Numbered from the stretch's first letter, positions 26,042 to 35,017 are shown. The stretch: 64,000 nt of DNA from Candidatus Limosilactobacillus intestinigallinarum (GCA_019117285.1 DXAA01000007.1:1-64000); one strand, 5' to 3'. Made by a program: numbers and translations. The notes: a model not told the origin generated them from the letters alone.

Positions 26042-26072
26042 GTTGCTTAATAAGAAGGTTAAGGGTGAAAAA

Positions 26073-28397
26073 ATGGTTAAGACACGGTTCAAATGGCAAT
26101 TAGCAGATGCCGCCGATCCGGCAGTGGTGAAGAAATTAACGGCAGACATTCAGGTTAGCTCGGTGGTGGCGGACCTGCTGGCCAAGCGGGGCTACAAGAC
26201 TGCTAAGGATGCCGCGGACTTTCTAAAGGCCGATCCACAGCTAATCCATGATCCCCACCAGTTGCACGACATGGACAAGGCGGTTGAGCGGATTCAGACC
26301 GCCATCGAGCGCGGCGAACAGATCACCATCTACGGGGACTATGATGCCGACGGGATCACCAGTACTGCTGTGATGTACGAGACCCTCCAGGCGGTCGGGG
26401 CCAAGGTCAACTACTATATCCCTAACCGCTTTAAGGACGGCTACGGCCCCAACGCCGCGGCCTACCAGCACCTGATTGACCAGGGGACCCAGCTATTTGT
26501 AACCGTTGATAACGGGGTCAGCGGCAAGGAGGTCATCGACTCGGTGATGGCCCAGGGGGTCGACGTGGTAATCACCGACCACCACGAGTTGCCGGATGAA
26601 CTCCCTAATGCGGTGGCGGTTGTTCACCCGCAATACCCGGGGAGCGACTACCCCTTTGCCGGCTTGTCTGGGGTCGGGGTGGCCTTCAAGGTGGCCTGGG
26701 CCCTGACCGATGAGTTCCCTAGCGAATTGCTTGATCTGGTGGCGATTGGCGAGATCGCCGATGTGGTCAGTGTGGCTGACGAGAACCGTGCCCTGATCAC
26801 AATGGGGATTCAGGAGCTCCGGCAAGGCTTGCGTCCGGGTTTGCACGCCCTGGTGGAGGCGGCGGGCCTGAATGAGCAGCACTTGACTGACCAGGACATT
26901 GCGTTCGGAATTGCCCCCCGGCTCAACGCCCTCGGGCGGGTCGCCGATGCGAGCCTCGGAGTCGAGCTGCTGACAACCCTCGATGACACCAAGGGTCAAC
27001 AGCTGGCCGCTCAGGTTGAGGCGGCCAATCAGCAGCGGCGTCAACTGGTTGACCAGGTGATGACGGCCGCTGTTGCCCAGGCTCAGGCGGCGGAGAACCA
27101 GGACCAGCCTGTCCTCGTTCTCCTGGGGCATGACTGGCACCAGGGGATCCTCGGGATTGTCGCCAGCCGGATTCGCGAACAGACTGGTAAGCCAACCATC
27201 GTGGCCAGCACCACGGGGGACAGTCAGGTGGCCAAGGCCTCGGGGAGAAGTGATGATCGCTTCAACCTCTTTACCGCCCTGGATACCCACCGTGATCTGA
27301 TGACGGCCTTTGGGGGGCACCCGGCCGCCTGTGGTCTGTCGTTTGAAGTGGCGAAACTGGCCGAGCTGCGGGCCGCCCTGCGTGCTGAGGCGACCAAGCA
27401 AGGTTTCGACTGGCACCAGCCGGCCCCGTTGCTGTTGGCTGGTCAGCTGCAGTCTCAGCAGGTTGATGCCCAGCTCTATGATGACCTGCAGAAGTTGGCC
27501 CCGTTTGGCCCGGACAATGAGGAGCCAGTCTTTGAGCTGCGTGATGTTCACCCGACGAACGTGAAAACCATGGGCAAGGATAACAGTCACCTGAAGTTTA
27601 TGCTGCCGGGGAAGCAGGCCGCCCTGGCGGTGGTAGCCTTTGGCTGGGGCGCGGCGAGTCAGCTCTTTCGGGCGCGGGGCGGCCAGCTTGATATTGCCGC
27701 CAAGGTCGCCATTAACGAGTGGCATGGGAAGCGCCAGGTTCAGCTGATGCTGGTTGATGCCCGGGTACGGGGAACCATGATCCTGGACGAGCGGACGGCC
27801 CACCTGCGGCCCGCTCATTTCCAGGCGGCCGGTGAGTATGTCGTCTATGATGACCGCCTACGAAACAATGTGGCCCCGCACGTTGGGGAGGCGCACGCCC
27901 TGACGCCCGCCGCGGCTAGCCAGATGGACCTGGCTGGTAAGACGGTGACCCTGGTAGACCTCCCAGACAGCTTGGCCAGCTGCAAACAGCTGTTTCAAAA
28001 TGACAGTGGGGCACCGGCCGTGGTCCGTCTCCTGCTGGCTAGCCGGCATAGTGCCTACCTGGCGGGGATGCCAAACCGGGCCGACTTTGCCTTGGCCTTC
28101 AAGTTCCTGAAACAGTACCCCCAGGTGCAGTGGCCCGGCCAGCGGCCGGCAATGAGTAAATACTTAAAAATGAATGAAGAACGATTAAATTTGGTAATTC
28201 AAGTGTTTTCTGAGGCGGGATTTGTTACAATGAAACATGGTGTTTTAAATCTGCAACCGACAAGTGGTAAGACAGATTTGAAACAAACGACACGGTATCA
28301 ACAACAGCTTGCCCGTTATCAAGCAGAGAAGACCTTATTATATGATGATGCGGCAACCGTTACCCAATGGATACTACAGTGCCTTAAGATGAATTAA
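26073..28397 (+). CDS. recJ: Single-stranded-DNA-specific exonuclease RecJ
   Basis: A 774-residue 5'-3' exonuclease acting in recombination and mismatch/base-excision repair. DHH-family motifs are clear: [13 protein letters not shown] (about residue 87), [11 protein letters not shown], and the DHHA1 motif [10 protein letters not shown]. The long C-terminal region (after about 560) is typical of Firmicutes RecJ. The frame continues upstream to a TTG at 26040; the ATG at 26073 is preferred because AAGGGTG precedes it. GC content drops in the last 250 bp, which is also the variable C-terminus. apt follows after 16 nt. Confidence 0.95.
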   Translation: MVKTRFKWQLADAADPAVVKKLTADIQVSSVVADLLAKRGYKTAKDAADFLKADPQLIHDPHQLHDMDKAVERIQTAIERGEQITIYGDYDADGITSTAVMYETLQAVGAKVNYYIPNRFKDGYGPNAAAYQHLIDQGTQLFVTVDNGVSGKEVIDSVMAQGVDVVITDHHELPDELPNAVAVVHPQYPGSDYPFAGLSGVGVAFKVAWALTDEFPSELLDLVAIGEIADVVSVADENRALITMGIQELRQGLRPGLHALVEAAGLNEQHLTDQDIAFGIAPRLNALGRVADASLGVELLTTLDDTKGQQLAAQVEAANQQRRQLVDQVMTAAVAQAQAAENQDQPVLVLLGHDWHQGILGIVASRIREQTGKPTIVASTTGDSQVAKASGRSDDRFNLFTALDTHRDLMTAFGGHPAACGLSFEVAKLAELRAALRAEATKQGFDWHQPAPLLLAGQLQSQQVDAQLYDDLQKLAPFGPDNEEPVFELRDVHPTNVKTMGKDNSHLKFMLPGKQAALAVVAFGWGAASQLFRARGGQLDIAAKVAINEWHGKRQVQLMLVDARVRGTMILDERTAHLRPAHFQAAGEYVVYDDRLRNNVAPHVGEAHALTPAAASQMDLAGKTVTLVDLPDSLASCKQLFQNDSGAPAVVRLLLASRHSAYLAGMPNRADFALAFKFLKQYPQVQWPGQRPAMSKYLKMNEERLNLVIQVFSEAGFVTMKHGVLNLQPTSGKTDLKQTTRYQQQLARYQAEKTLLYDDAATVTQWILQCLKMN

Positions 28398-28413
28398 AGG
28401 AGACAATTTTTGT

Positions 28414-28932
28414 ATGACTTTAGACCTCTATAAATACGTTGCTAGTATTCCAGACTATCCCGAAAAGGGGATCATTTTCCGGGATATCTTACCGTTGATG
28501 GCCGACGGTGAGGCATACAAGCAGGCAACGGATGAATTATCTGACTATGCACGGGATAAGAAGGTTGACATGGTGGTTGGTCCCGAGGCCCGGGGCTTCA
28601 TCGTGGGCTGCCCAATCGCCCGTGAACTGGGGGTTGGCTTTGCCCCGGCCCGCAAGAAGGGGAAACTGCCGCGCAAGGCAATCAGTGCCAGCTATAACCT
28701 GGAGTACGGCACGGCCACTTTGCAGATGGAGGCGGACTCAATCAAGCCCGGTCAACGGGTTCTGGTAGTTGATGACCTGCTGGCCACCGGTGGTACCATC
28801 TCCGCCACGATTGAGATGGTCGAAAAGATGGGCGGCATCGTTGTCGGTTGTGCCTTCCTGATTGAACTGAAGGACCTGCACGGCCGTGAGAAGATCAAGG
28901 ATTACGACATGAAGGCCTTGATGGAGTTCTAA
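28414..28932 (+). CDS. apt: Adenine phosphoribosyltransferase
   Basis: A 172-residue purine salvage enzyme that makes AMP from adenine and PRPP. The PRPP-binding motif [16 protein letters not shown] and the GPEARGF loop are intact. RBS AAAGGAG. recJ-apt is a conserved pair, and a strong terminator closes the unit. Confidence 0.98.
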   Translation: MTLDLYKYVASIPDYPEKGIIFRDILPLMADGEAYKQATDELSDYARDKKVDMVVGPEARGFIVGCPIARELGVGFAPARKKGKLPRKAISASYNLEYGTATLQMEADSIKPGQRVLVVDDLLATGGTISATIEMVEKMGGIVVGCAFLIELKDLHGREKIKDYDMKALMEF

Positions 28933-28937
28933 ACTGA

Positions 28938-28966
28938 AGAGACTGAGGGGATGCTCAGTCTCTTTG
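28938..28966 (+). terminator. Intrinsic terminator of recJ-apt
   Basis: AGAGACTGAG pairs perfectly with CTCAGTCTCT across a 6-nt loop, with Ts after it. Confidence 0.9.
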
Positions 28967-29002
28967 CTATATCTAGGCGTCAATCGGCGGAATGAATTAT
29001 CG

Positions 29003-29032
29003 AGTGACCAGACCACGACGGGGCTGGTCACT
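29003..29032 (+). other. Leader hairpin ahead of the 29054 gene
   Basis: AGTGACCAG (29003-29011) pairs perfectly with CTGGTCACT (29024-29032). It ends 5 nt before the AGAGGT ribosome-binding site and has no T tract. It may stabilise the mRNA or control translation. Confidence 0.6.
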
Positions 29033-29053
29033 TGAAAAGAGGTATCGATTTAT

Positions 29054-29665
29054 ATGATCTTTTTAGTTATTTTTGGTGCACTGATGTTGATCCTCGGGGG
29101 CTTTTACCTGGCCAACTCGTGGCAGCAGTATCGTGAATGGAAGGCCGGAACCATCATCGTGGTGCTGAGCCTGGCAGCAGTAATCTACGGGGCCATTAAC
29201 CTGCCTTACTTCCACCATAACCAGCATCAGGCCAGTCAACAGTCCTCCTCTTCCCGGGTGGTCCAGGGAAGCAGTTCGTTTTCCAACAAACTGGGAAGCA
29301 TGAATGAACAGAGCAATCAGGCTGATCAGGAGAGCCGGGAAATGGCCGTTTTGCGGCAGCTCCAGAAGGGATACACCAAGCTCGGGACGGTTTCCTTTGA
29401 TGAGGCAACCAAGACCTATAAGATCAAGCCGACGGATGATGACACCGTCCAGGCAATCCAGGCCCTGATTCAGGACCCGAGCCAGGCCGACCAGATGGGA
29501 TGGCCAAATCTGACCAAGTCGATCAAAGAAAACTCGAAGCAGGTCGATAAGGTCTTGAAGGGTGAATACGCAATCAGTATCGTCAACCCATCCAACACCA
29601 AGCAGGCCCTCTACACGGCGAAGAATGGTCAGACGACGTATGATATCGCTAACCAAGGCAACTAG
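29054..29665 (+). CDS. Membrane protein of unknown function (DUF4811-like)
   Basis: A 203-residue protein with two N-terminal membrane helices (about 2-19 and 34-53). A Gln/Ser/His-rich linker and a soluble, charged C-terminal domain of about 110 residues follow. No catalytic motif is visible. The topology suggests a membrane-anchored domain; which side it faces is uncertain. I associate it, from memory and with low certainty, with the DUF4811 family of lactobacilli. It is transcribed alone, with an 87-nt leader after the apt terminator containing a stable hairpin. Confidence 0.75.
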   Translation: MIFLVIFGALMLILGGFYLANSWQQYREWKAGTIIVVLSLAAVIYGAINLPYFHHNQHQASQQSSSSRVVQGSSSFSNKLGSMNEQSNQADQESREMAVLRQLQKGYTKLGTVSFDEATKTYKIKPTDDDTVQAIQALIQDPSQADQMGWPNLTKSIKENSKQVDKVLKGEYAISIVNPSNTKQALYTAKNGQTTYDIANQGN

Positions 29666-29687
29666 GTTAGCCTTTCAACTGTTGCAC

Positions 29688-29716
29688 TTTACGCAGGAAT
29701 GAAAACTTGCTATAAT
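29688..29716 (+). promoter_or_regulatory. tRNA-Ser promoter
   Basis: TTTACG (29688-29693) and TATAAT (29711-29716) with 17-nt spacing, ending 16 nt before the tRNA. Confidence 0.85.
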
Positions 29717-29732
29717 GTAATAGTTGAATTTT

Positions 29733-29821
29733 GGAGAGTTGGCAGAGTGGTAATGCACCGGACTCGAAATCCGGCGAACCCGTGTTGAGCGGGCGCGCAG
29801 GTTCAAATCCTGTACTCTCCT
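29733..29821 (+). tRNA. tRNA-Ser(CGA)
   Basis: The acceptor stem GGAGAGT/ACTCTCC, a D arm, the anticodon stem CCGGA/TCCGG with loop CTCGAAA (anticodon CGA at 29765-29767), a long variable arm and GGTTCAAATCC T arm give a class II tRNA reading UCG. CCA is not encoded, so the trailer must be cut (RNase Z) and CCA added. The base after the acceptor stem is T, whereas G is usual in serine tRNAs. Confidence 0.95.
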
Positions 29822-29835
29822 TTAAATATGATCGG

Positions 29836-29864
29836 GAGTCCTTAACTTATAAGGACTCTTTTTA
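29836..29864 (+). terminator. Intrinsic terminator of tRNA-Ser
   Basis: GAGTCCTTA pairs perfectly with TAAGGACTC over a 5-nt loop, followed by Ts. Confidence 0.92.
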
Positions 29865-29881
29865 TTTTGGAGGCATGACTA

Positions 29882-30589
29882 GTGGCACAGAAATTTTACG
29901 CAGTCAAAAGGGGCCGTCGACCGGGAATCTATACCTCCTGGCCAGATTGCCAGCGCCAGGTCAGTGGCTTTGCGGGTGCCGTCTATAAGAGCTTCCCTAG
30001 CCGGGCAGCGGCGACCGCCTGGCTAAGGGGGGTCGGGCGACCGGTGGCCCGGCCGCAGCAGCTGAGTCTTTCATTGGACTCAACGGAGCCAGCGGCGGCT
30101 ACCCCCACCATTCGCCTGTATACGGACGGTGGCTCGCGGAATCATGGCAACAAGCGTGGTCAACACGTCAAACAGAATGACAAGGCGGCTTGGGCCTACC
30201 TGATCGAGGATCACCAGCAGCGGATCACGGGAACAGGAGGCGAGTTTGGCGCTACCAACAACAAGATGGAGGTGACGGCCCTGATCAGGGCGCTGGAGTA
30301 CCTGCTTGACCACCGACTGAATGAGGAGTCAATCACGGCGACCCTGGACTCGCACTATGTTCTTGACCCGATCACCAAGGGCTGGCTCTATGGCTGGCGT
30401 CGCCGGGGCTGGGTCACGGCCGGTGGGAAGCCCGTTGCCAACCAGGAGCTGTGGGCACGGGTCCTGACCCTGCTGCCCCGTTTCCCGCATTTGCAGTTTG
30501 TCTGGACCAAGGGGCATGCCATCAACCAGGGTAATAATACGGTTGACGAGTTGTTAAACAAAACGATGGATCGAATGGAAAGGGACTGA
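29882..30589 (+). CDS. rnhA: Ribonuclease H with N-terminal viroplasmin domain
   Basis: A 235-residue type 1 RNase H that degrades RNA in RNA-DNA hybrids. The N-terminal 45-residue viroplasmin/RNase H1 hybrid-binding domain (KFYAVKRGRRPGIYTSWPDC) is joined to a catalytic domain starting near residue 77. The DEDD residues appear in LYTDGGS, NNKMEVTALI, TLDSHYVLD and NTVDELLNK. The GTG start is supported by GGAGG 8 nt upstream. It starts just after the tRNA terminator and runs into mvaS with a 4-nt gap. Confidence 0.93.
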   Translation: MAQKFYAVKRGRRPGIYTSWPDCQRQVSGFAGAVYKSFPSRAAATAWLRGVGRPVARPQQLSLSLDSTEPAAATPTIRLYTDGGSRNHGNKRGQHVKQNDKAAWAYLIEDHQQRITGTGGEFGATNNKMEVTALIRALEYLLDHRLNEESITATLDSHYVLDPITKGWLYGWRRRGWVTAGGKPVANQELWARVLTLLPRFPHLQFVWTKGHAINQGNNTVDELLNKTMDRMERD

Positions 30590-30593
30590 GAAG

Positions 30594-31751
30594 ATGAAGA
30601 TTGGAATTGACAAGATGGCCTTCGCCACCACAGACCAGTACATTGACCTGACGGAGCTGGCGGCCAAGCGGGGGGTCGATCCAAACAAGTACACGATTGG
30701 GATCGGTCAGGATCGGCAGGCCGTGGTTCCGCCCACCCAGGACATCGTGACCCTGGGTGCCCGGGCGGCCCAAAAACTGTTAACGCCCGACCTGGCGCGA
30801 CGTTTGTCAACGTTGATCGTGGCCACTGAGTCAGGGATCGACAACTCCAAGGCCAGTGCCATCTACATTAAGCACCTGCTGGGCCTCGATGACTACGTCC
30901 GGACGGTGGAACTCAAGGAGGCCTGCTACTCCGGCACGGCCGCCATTCAGTTTGCCCGCGGCTTGGTGGCCCTCAATCCCCAGGAGACGGTCCTGGTAAT
31001 CGCCGCTGACATTGCCCGCTATGGGCTCAACACCCCGGGCGAGGTGACCCAGGGGGCTGGGGCAGTCGCCATGCTGGTCAGTGCCAACCCGCGCGTCCTA
31101 GCGATTGAACCGACGAGTGTTTCCTACAGCCGGGATGTGATGGACTTTTGGCGGCCGCTGTATGCGACTGAGGCGCTCGTCGACGGCAAGTACTCTACAA
31201 ATGTTTACATCGACTTCTTCAAAAATACCCTGACCCGCTACCAGCAGCGGACCGGGCGGGAGTTAGCGGACTTTGCCGGGATTGCCTTCCACCTGCCATT
31301 CACTAAGATGGGAAAGAAGGCTCTGGAGGCGGTGCTCCAGGATCGGACCGACGCGGTGGCCAACCGACTCCGCGACCAGCTAGCGGCCAGCCAGGTTTAC
31401 TGCCGGCAGGTTGGTAACCTCTACACGGGGTCCCTCTATCTGGGTTTGATGTCGCTCCTGCAAAATGGTGCCGTAGCGGCCGGTGACCGGCTCGGCCTCT
31501 TCTCCTACGGCTCTGGTGCGGAGGGCGAATTCTACAGTGGGATTATTCAACCAGGCTTTGCCACGGCCCTCAGTGATATACCACATGACCTCGCCGGGCG
31601 GCACCAGGTTTCGGTGGCCAAGTATGAGCAGCTGTTTAACAGTCAGCTGGGGATGCGGGCGGAGGATGTCCAGTTCGACACCCAGGCCGACCAGGCACCG
31701 TTTGTCTTGGCTGGGCAGAAGAACCACCAGCGGATCTATCAACGCCGGTAA
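30594..31751 (+). CDS. mvaS: Hydroxymethylglutaryl-CoA synthase
   Basis: A 385-residue enzyme that condenses acetyl-CoA and acetoacetyl-CoA to HMG-CoA, entering the mevalonate route to isoprenoids used by most lactic acid bacteria. The catalytic Glu79 (ATESGIDNSKA) and Cys111 (EACYSGTAAI) match the bacterial family positions, with the His in IAFHLPFTKMG. It feeds isopentenyl diphosphate to UppS at 38445. Possible operon with rnhA. Confidence 0.97.
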   Translation: MKIGIDKMAFATTDQYIDLTELAAKRGVDPNKYTIGIGQDRQAVVPPTQDIVTLGARAAQKLLTPDLARRLSTLIVATESGIDNSKASAIYIKHLLGLDDYVRTVELKEACYSGTAAIQFARGLVALNPQETVLVIAADIARYGLNTPGEVTQGAGAVAMLVSANPRVLAIEPTSVSYSRDVMDFWRPLYATEALVDGKYSTNVYIDFFKNTLTRYQQRTGRELADFAGIAFHLPFTKMGKKALEAVLQDRTDAVANRLRDQLAASQVYCRQVGNLYTGSLYLGLMSLLQNGAVAAGDRLGLFSYGSGAEGEFYSGIIQPGFATALSDIPHDLAGRHQVSVAKYEQLFNSQLGMRAEDVQFDTQADQAPFVLAGQKNHQRIYQRR

Positions 31752-31755
31752 TATA

Positions 31756-31796
31756 AAAAATAACCACTCACGTTGCTTACCAACGTGGGTGGTTTT
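31756..31796. terminator. Bidirectional terminator between mvaS and lexA
   Basis: AACCACTCACGTTG pairs with CAACGTGGGTGGTT (one wobble) and is flanked by A-rich and T-rich tracts; the two convergent genes share it. Confidence 0.9.
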
Positions 31797-31801
31797 GTGC
31801 T

Positions 31802-32428
31802 TTAAAAGATGTGGTCACGGAACAGACCGATCACCTTACCGAGAATTTTAACATTTTGCAGAAAAATGGGGTCCATTGTGTCGTTTTCGGGTTGAAGGCG
31901 GAAACGGTCCTTCTCCTTGAAGAAGCGTTTGCAGGTCGCCTCATTATCATCATTCATCGCAATCACGATGTCACCGTTGCGGGCCGTTGACTGTTTACGG
32001 ACGATTACGTCATCGCCGTTAAGGATCCCGGCCTTGATCATACTGGTTCCCCGGATCTTCAGCATGAAGAGGTCATTGTTGTCCTGGATCGAAGGCGGCA
32101 CCGGGAAAAAGTCGGTTGCGTCCTGGACCGCCAGGATGGGCTGGCCGGCAGTGACCACGCCCAGCATCGGGATCTTGGTCTGAATGGGCTTGACCCCGAG
32201 GAGGTCGAGCCCCTTCGGCGTGATCTCCAAGGCCCGTGGTTTGGCGGAGTCCTTACGTAAAAACCCCTTTTCGATCAGGCGGTTGATGTGACCGTGGACG
32301 GTTGATGTTGATGACAGGCCGACCGCACTGCAGATTTCCCGGACCGTCGGTGGATAGCCGTGTTCGGTGACCTGTTTGTGAATGTAGGCGAGGACCGCCA
32401 TCTGTTTGTTCTTAGCGGATCGTGGCAT
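31802..32428 (-). CDS. lexA: LexA, SOS-response repressor
   Basis: A 208-residue repressor-protease. The N-terminal winged helix (about 1-65, [22 protein letters not shown]) binds SOS boxes. The cleavage site is Ala94-Gly95 (VTAGQP), with the Ser129 (GTSM) and Lys167 dyad for RecA-stimulated self-cleavage. The start has GAGGTG upstream. A perfect SOS box overlaps its own promoter, so it is autoregulated. The divergent neighbours ynzC and yneF are the same as in Bacillus, but yneA and yneB are missing between them. Confidence 0.98.
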   Translation of the reverse strand: MPRSAKNKQMAVLAYIHKQVTEHGYPPTVREICSAVGLSSTSTVHGHINRLIEKGFLRKDSAKPRALEITPKGLDLLGVKPIQTKIPMLGVVTAGQPILAVQDATDFFPVPPSIQDNNDLFMLKIRGTSMIKAGILNGDDVIVRKQSTARNGDIVIAMNDDNEATCKRFFKEKDRFRLQPENDTMDPIFLQNVKILGKVIGLFRDHIF

Positions 32429-32460
32429 AATAACACCTCATTATCATTCTTATTATGTTA

Positions 32461-32489
32461 AGGATAGCATAGTATCGACCATATTTCAA
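32461..32489 (-). promoter_or_regulatory. lexA promoter
   Basis: On the - strand TTGAAA (32484-32489) and TATCCT (32461-32466) are 17 nt apart. The -35 overlaps the SOS box. Confidence 0.7.
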
Positions 32490-32500
32490 ACGTACGTTCG
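32487..32500. promoter_or_regulatory. SOS (LexA/DinR) box
   Basis: Read on the - strand, CGAACGTACGTTTG matches the Gram-positive consensus CGAACRNRYGTTYG at every position. It overlaps the lexA -35 and lies about 110 bp upstream of ynzC. Confidence 0.93.
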
Positions 32501-32526
32501 CTGGAATTTTTCCGTTGACGGAAAAG

Positions 32527-32555
32527 TTGCAATCAGGCCCTAAATTCGGTAAAAT
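32527..32555 (+). promoter_or_regulatory. ynzC-yneF promoter
   Basis: TTGCAA (32527-32532) and TAAAAT (32550-32555) with 17-nt spacing. The SOS box ends 26 bp upstream of the -35, so LexA control of this side is possible but not obvious. Confidence 0.65.
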
Positions 32556-32598
32556 CGAGCCGTTGAAGGTGTCAAAATGATTGGAGGGGAAGACAGAC

Positions 32599-32850
32599 AT
32601 GGCTGAATCAGAAGAACAAGATAAGCTCTTGAAGCGGATCAACGAGTTGGCTCACAAGAACAAGAAGGAAGGGCTGACCGAGGCTGAGACCCGGGAGCGT
32701 GAACGCCTGCGCCGGGAATACATCAAGAACTTCCGGGAGGCAATGCGCAGTAACATTGAGATGATGCGGATTTTCGACAAGGACGGTAAAGAAGTCACCC
32801 CGGAAAAGGTTCGGGAGATCCAACGTAAAAAGGGCCTGCGTGACGACTAA
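32599..32850 (+). CDS. ynzC: YnzC family protein (DUF896)
   Basis: An 83-residue helical, charged protein of the DUF896 family; KLLKRINELAHKNKKEGLTEAE is the family signature. The function is not established. In Bacillus the gene sits in the SOS-controlled yneA-yneB-ynzC operon next to lexA. Here it keeps the position but is the first gene. ATG at 32599 has GGAGGGG upstream; an in-frame ATG 18 nt earlier lacks one. Confidence 0.9.
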   Translation: MAESEEQDKLLKRINELAHKNKKEGLTEAETRERERLRREYIKNFREAMRSNIEMMRIFDKDGKEVTPEKVREIQRKKGLRDD

Positions 32851-32925
32851 GCACTGATTTTCTCTTTTCAAGACCCTTTCTTTCGTGTAAGATGGAAAGG
32901 TAATTAACCAAAGGAGGAATTAGTC

Positions 32926-33153
32926 GTGGGTATGACGATTTTATGGGCCATCATCGCACTGTTGGTTGGCCTGGTTGCCGGTTTCTTCGGCGCCCGTAAG
33001 TACATGGAAAATTACCTTCGTAATAATCCACCAATTTCAGAAGAAATGCTGCGGACAATGATGCTCCAGATGGGGCAAAAGCCTTCTAGCCGTAAGCTTC
33101 ACCAGATGATGCAGACCATGAAGGCTCAAGCGCGGAAAGCAAACCGCAAGTAA
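32926..33153 (+). CDS. yneF: YneF family membrane protein (UPF0154)
   Basis: A 75-residue protein with one N-terminal membrane helix (ILWAIIALLVGLVAGFFGA) followed by a basic cytoplasmic tail containing ENYLRNNPPISEEMLRTMMLQMGQKPS, the UPF0154 hallmark. Function unknown. GTG start with AAAGGAGG; an ATG two codons on is an alternative. It lies 75 nt after ynzC and ends before a bidirectional terminator. Confidence 0.92.
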   Translation: MGMTILWAIIALLVGLVAGFFGARKYMENYLRNNPPISEEMLRTMMLQMGQKPSSRKLHQMMQTMKAQARKANRK

Positions 33154-33154
33154 T

Positions 33155-33187
33155 AAAAAAGGATGCGTTGCCGCATCCTTTTTTATT
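33155..33187. terminator. Bidirectional terminator between yneF and plsC
   Basis: AAAAAAGGATGCG and CGCATCCTTTTTT form a perfect stem with a TTGC loop, with T tracts on both strands. Confidence 0.94.
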
Positions 33188-33846
33188 TAGAAATCGTCAT
33201 CCGCTGGTTTTGGTGGCATGACATAGTGGAAACTCGGGTCGATCTGCTTATCGAGGGCATCGAAGGCCGTCTGCATTTCTTGCTCAATTTTGGCCTGATT
33301 CTCGTCGGTCAGCCGTTGCTTGCGATCGATATAGATCGGCTTCCCAAAGGCGATGTGCCGGTGTTTACGGGTAAAGAGCTGGCTAAACTTCAGCGGGCCC
33401 TGGTAGACGACCGGGACGAGGGGGACGTTGGCTAGCTTGGCAATCACAATTGCCCCACCCTTGAGTTTGGCAGAGTAGCGGGACCCGGACGGGAAGATGA
33501 TTGTTGACAGGTCGCTCTTGCGCAAAATGGTCACCGGCTTCTTAATCGCCGAGGGGCCGGGGTGCTTACGGTCGACCGGAAAGGCATTGAGCTTCTTGAG
33601 AAACCAACCGGCGATCGGGTTGGCGAAGAGCTCCTTCTTGGCCATGAAGCTGAACTTCTTTGGCCAGACCACCAGGGCGATCAGGACCGGGTCCATCCAG
33701 GTCCGGTGGGGGGCCACGATGATGTAGTTGCCATCGGGCAGGTTTTCACGATTGTAAACCCTGGTCCGACCGTTGATCAGGTTGAGCAGGGGGTTAATGA
33801 GGTGTACTAAAAAATTGTAAAGCATGATTGTTCTTCCAATCTTCAA
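33187..33846 (-). CDS. plsC: 1-acyl-sn-glycerol-3-phosphate acyltransferase
   Basis: A 219-residue membrane-associated acyltransferase that makes phosphatidic acid. The HX4D catalytic motif is His47-Asp52 (APHRTWMDP). The second motif reads FPSGSRYS rather than the more common FPEGTRS, a variation also seen in some Firmicutes. Product phosphatidate is the substrate of CdsA at 39223. It is transcribed alone, convergent with yneF. Confidence 0.94.
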   Translation of the reverse strand: MKIGRTIMLYNFLVHLINPLLNLINGRTRVYNRENLPDGNYIIVAPHRTWMDPVLIALVVWPKKFSFMAKKELFANPIAGWFLKKLNAFPVDRKHPGPSAIKKPVTILRKSDLSTIIFPSGSRYSAKLKGGAIVIAKLANVPLVPVVYQGPLKFSQLFTRKHRHIAFGKPIYIDRKQRLTDENQAKIEQEMQTAFDALDKQIDPSFHYVMPPKPADDDF

Positions 33847-33925
33847 ATTTTTGATCTCTAGCCTTTAAGTATGACGAAAAAAGCGCCCGGATGCAAGGGG
33901 CGAATCACGAAAGGAACGTGACAAA

Positions 33926-34684
33926 ATGGAACCAGCTTCCCTATTAAAAGACGACGAACGGATCGACCAGCTATACAGTCAGGATGTGCAGATCATCCAG
34001 AGCCCAATTTGCTTTGCCTTTTCACTCGACGCGGTCCTGCTGGCCGATTTCGTGCGGCCTAACCACCGCCACAAATTGCGCACGGTTGACCTCTGTGCCG
34101 GTAACGGGGCGATCGGCCTCTTCTTGCACAACAAGCTTGGCGGGACCTTTACCGAGGTGGAACTGCAGCCCCGGATTGCCGACATGGCTCGGCGCAGTGT
34201 GGAACTCAACCAGCTCACCGACCGTTACCGGGTCCTCAACATGGACATTGCCGATGTCTTTGAAGAGGTCCCCAAGGACTCGGCTGACGTCGTCCTTTGC
34301 AATCCTCCCTACTTCCCGGTGACCGCCAAGAGCCAGAAGAACCCCAACCGCTACCTGGCGATTGCCCGCCACGAGATCGCTACCAACCTGGTGACGGTCG
34401 CAACGCAGATGAGCGGCCTGCTGAAGATGAATGGTCACGGCTACCTGGTGCACCGGCCCGATCGGCTGACTGAGATCATGACAACGATGCAGGAGCACCG
34501 CCTGGTCCCCAAGCGCTTGCGGTTTATCCACCCCAAGCCGGGCCGGGATGCCAACATGCTCCTCCTGGAGGTGATCAAGGATGGTAAACCTGGTGGCCTG
34601 AAGGTGGTGCCGCCGCTGATCGTCAGTGGGGAGGATGGCCAGTACCTGCCAGCAGTTCGGGAGTTGCTCTATGGCCAAGCGTAA
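33926..34684 (+). CDS. tRNA1(Val) (adenine-N6)-methyltransferase-like protein (YabB/TrmN6)
   Basis: A 252-residue SAM-dependent methyltransferase. Motif I is VDLCAGNGAIGLFL and the N6-adenine motif NPPYFP is present. The closest named group is YabB/YfiC, with the E. coli member modifying A37 of tRNA1(Val); the exact substrate here is inferred. It overlaps the GIY-YIG gene by 14 nt, as yabB-yazA do in Bacillus. GAAAGGAACG precedes the ATG. Confidence 0.9.
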   Translation: MEPASLLKDDERIDQLYSQDVQIIQSPICFAFSLDAVLLADFVRPNHRHKLRTVDLCAGNGAIGLFLHNKLGGTFTEVELQPRIADMARRSVELNQLTDRYRVLNMDIADVFEEVPKDSADVVLCNPPYFPVTAKSQKNPNRYLAIARHEIATNLVTVATQMSGLLKMNGHGYLVHRPDRLTEIMTTMQEHRLVPKRLRFIHPKPGRDANMLLLEVIKDGKPGGLKVVPPLIVSGEDGQYLPAVRELLYGQA

Positions 34685-34982
34685 GTATTATATGTACGTT
34701 CTTTACTGTGCCGACGATACCCTCTACTGCGGCTTTACCACCGACGTCGCCCGGCGGTTTGCTACCCACCAGGCCGGGCGGGGGGCCAAGTATACCCGGG
34801 TGCATGCCCGCCACCCTCTGCGCTTGATCTACCAGGTCGCTTTTGATCAGAAACACGATGCCCTGAGTGCTGAATACCACTTCAAGCACCAACCCCGGGC
34901 CAGGAAGGTCGCCTACCTGGCCGCTCATGGTATCAGCGTTGCCCACTTTTACCGGTTGAACCACTACCATTCCCTAAATTAA
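34671..34982 (+). CDS. yazA: GIY-YIG domain protein (YazA/UPF0213)
   Basis: A 103-residue protein that is essentially one GIY-YIG domain (YYMYVLYCADDTLYCGFTTDVARRFATH), with conserved Arg and Glu (SAEYHFK). Members resemble the UvrC nuclease module, but their role is not known. The ATG lies inside the preceding methyltransferase gene, indicating coupling. A strong terminator follows. Confidence 0.93.
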   Translation: MAKRKYYMYVLYCADDTLYCGFTTDVARRFATHQAGRGAKYTRVHARHPLRLIYQVAFDQKHDALSAEYHFKHQPRARKVAYLAAHGISVAHFYRLNHYHSLN

Positions 34983-34988
34983 GGGGCC

Positions 34989-35017
34989 AAAAAGCTTGTC
35001 AATGGACAAGCTTTTTT
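34989..35017 (+). terminator. Intrinsic terminator of the yabB-like/yazA pair
   Basis: AAAAAGCTTGTC pairs with GACAAGCTTTTT over AATG, ending in Ts. The rpsB -35 hexamer lies inside its stem. Confidence 0.93.

Noticed and set aside
29731-29988. Open frame starting inside the tRNA-Ser
   Set aside because: It is a translation of the tRNA itself and of the following terminator, a well-known artefact.
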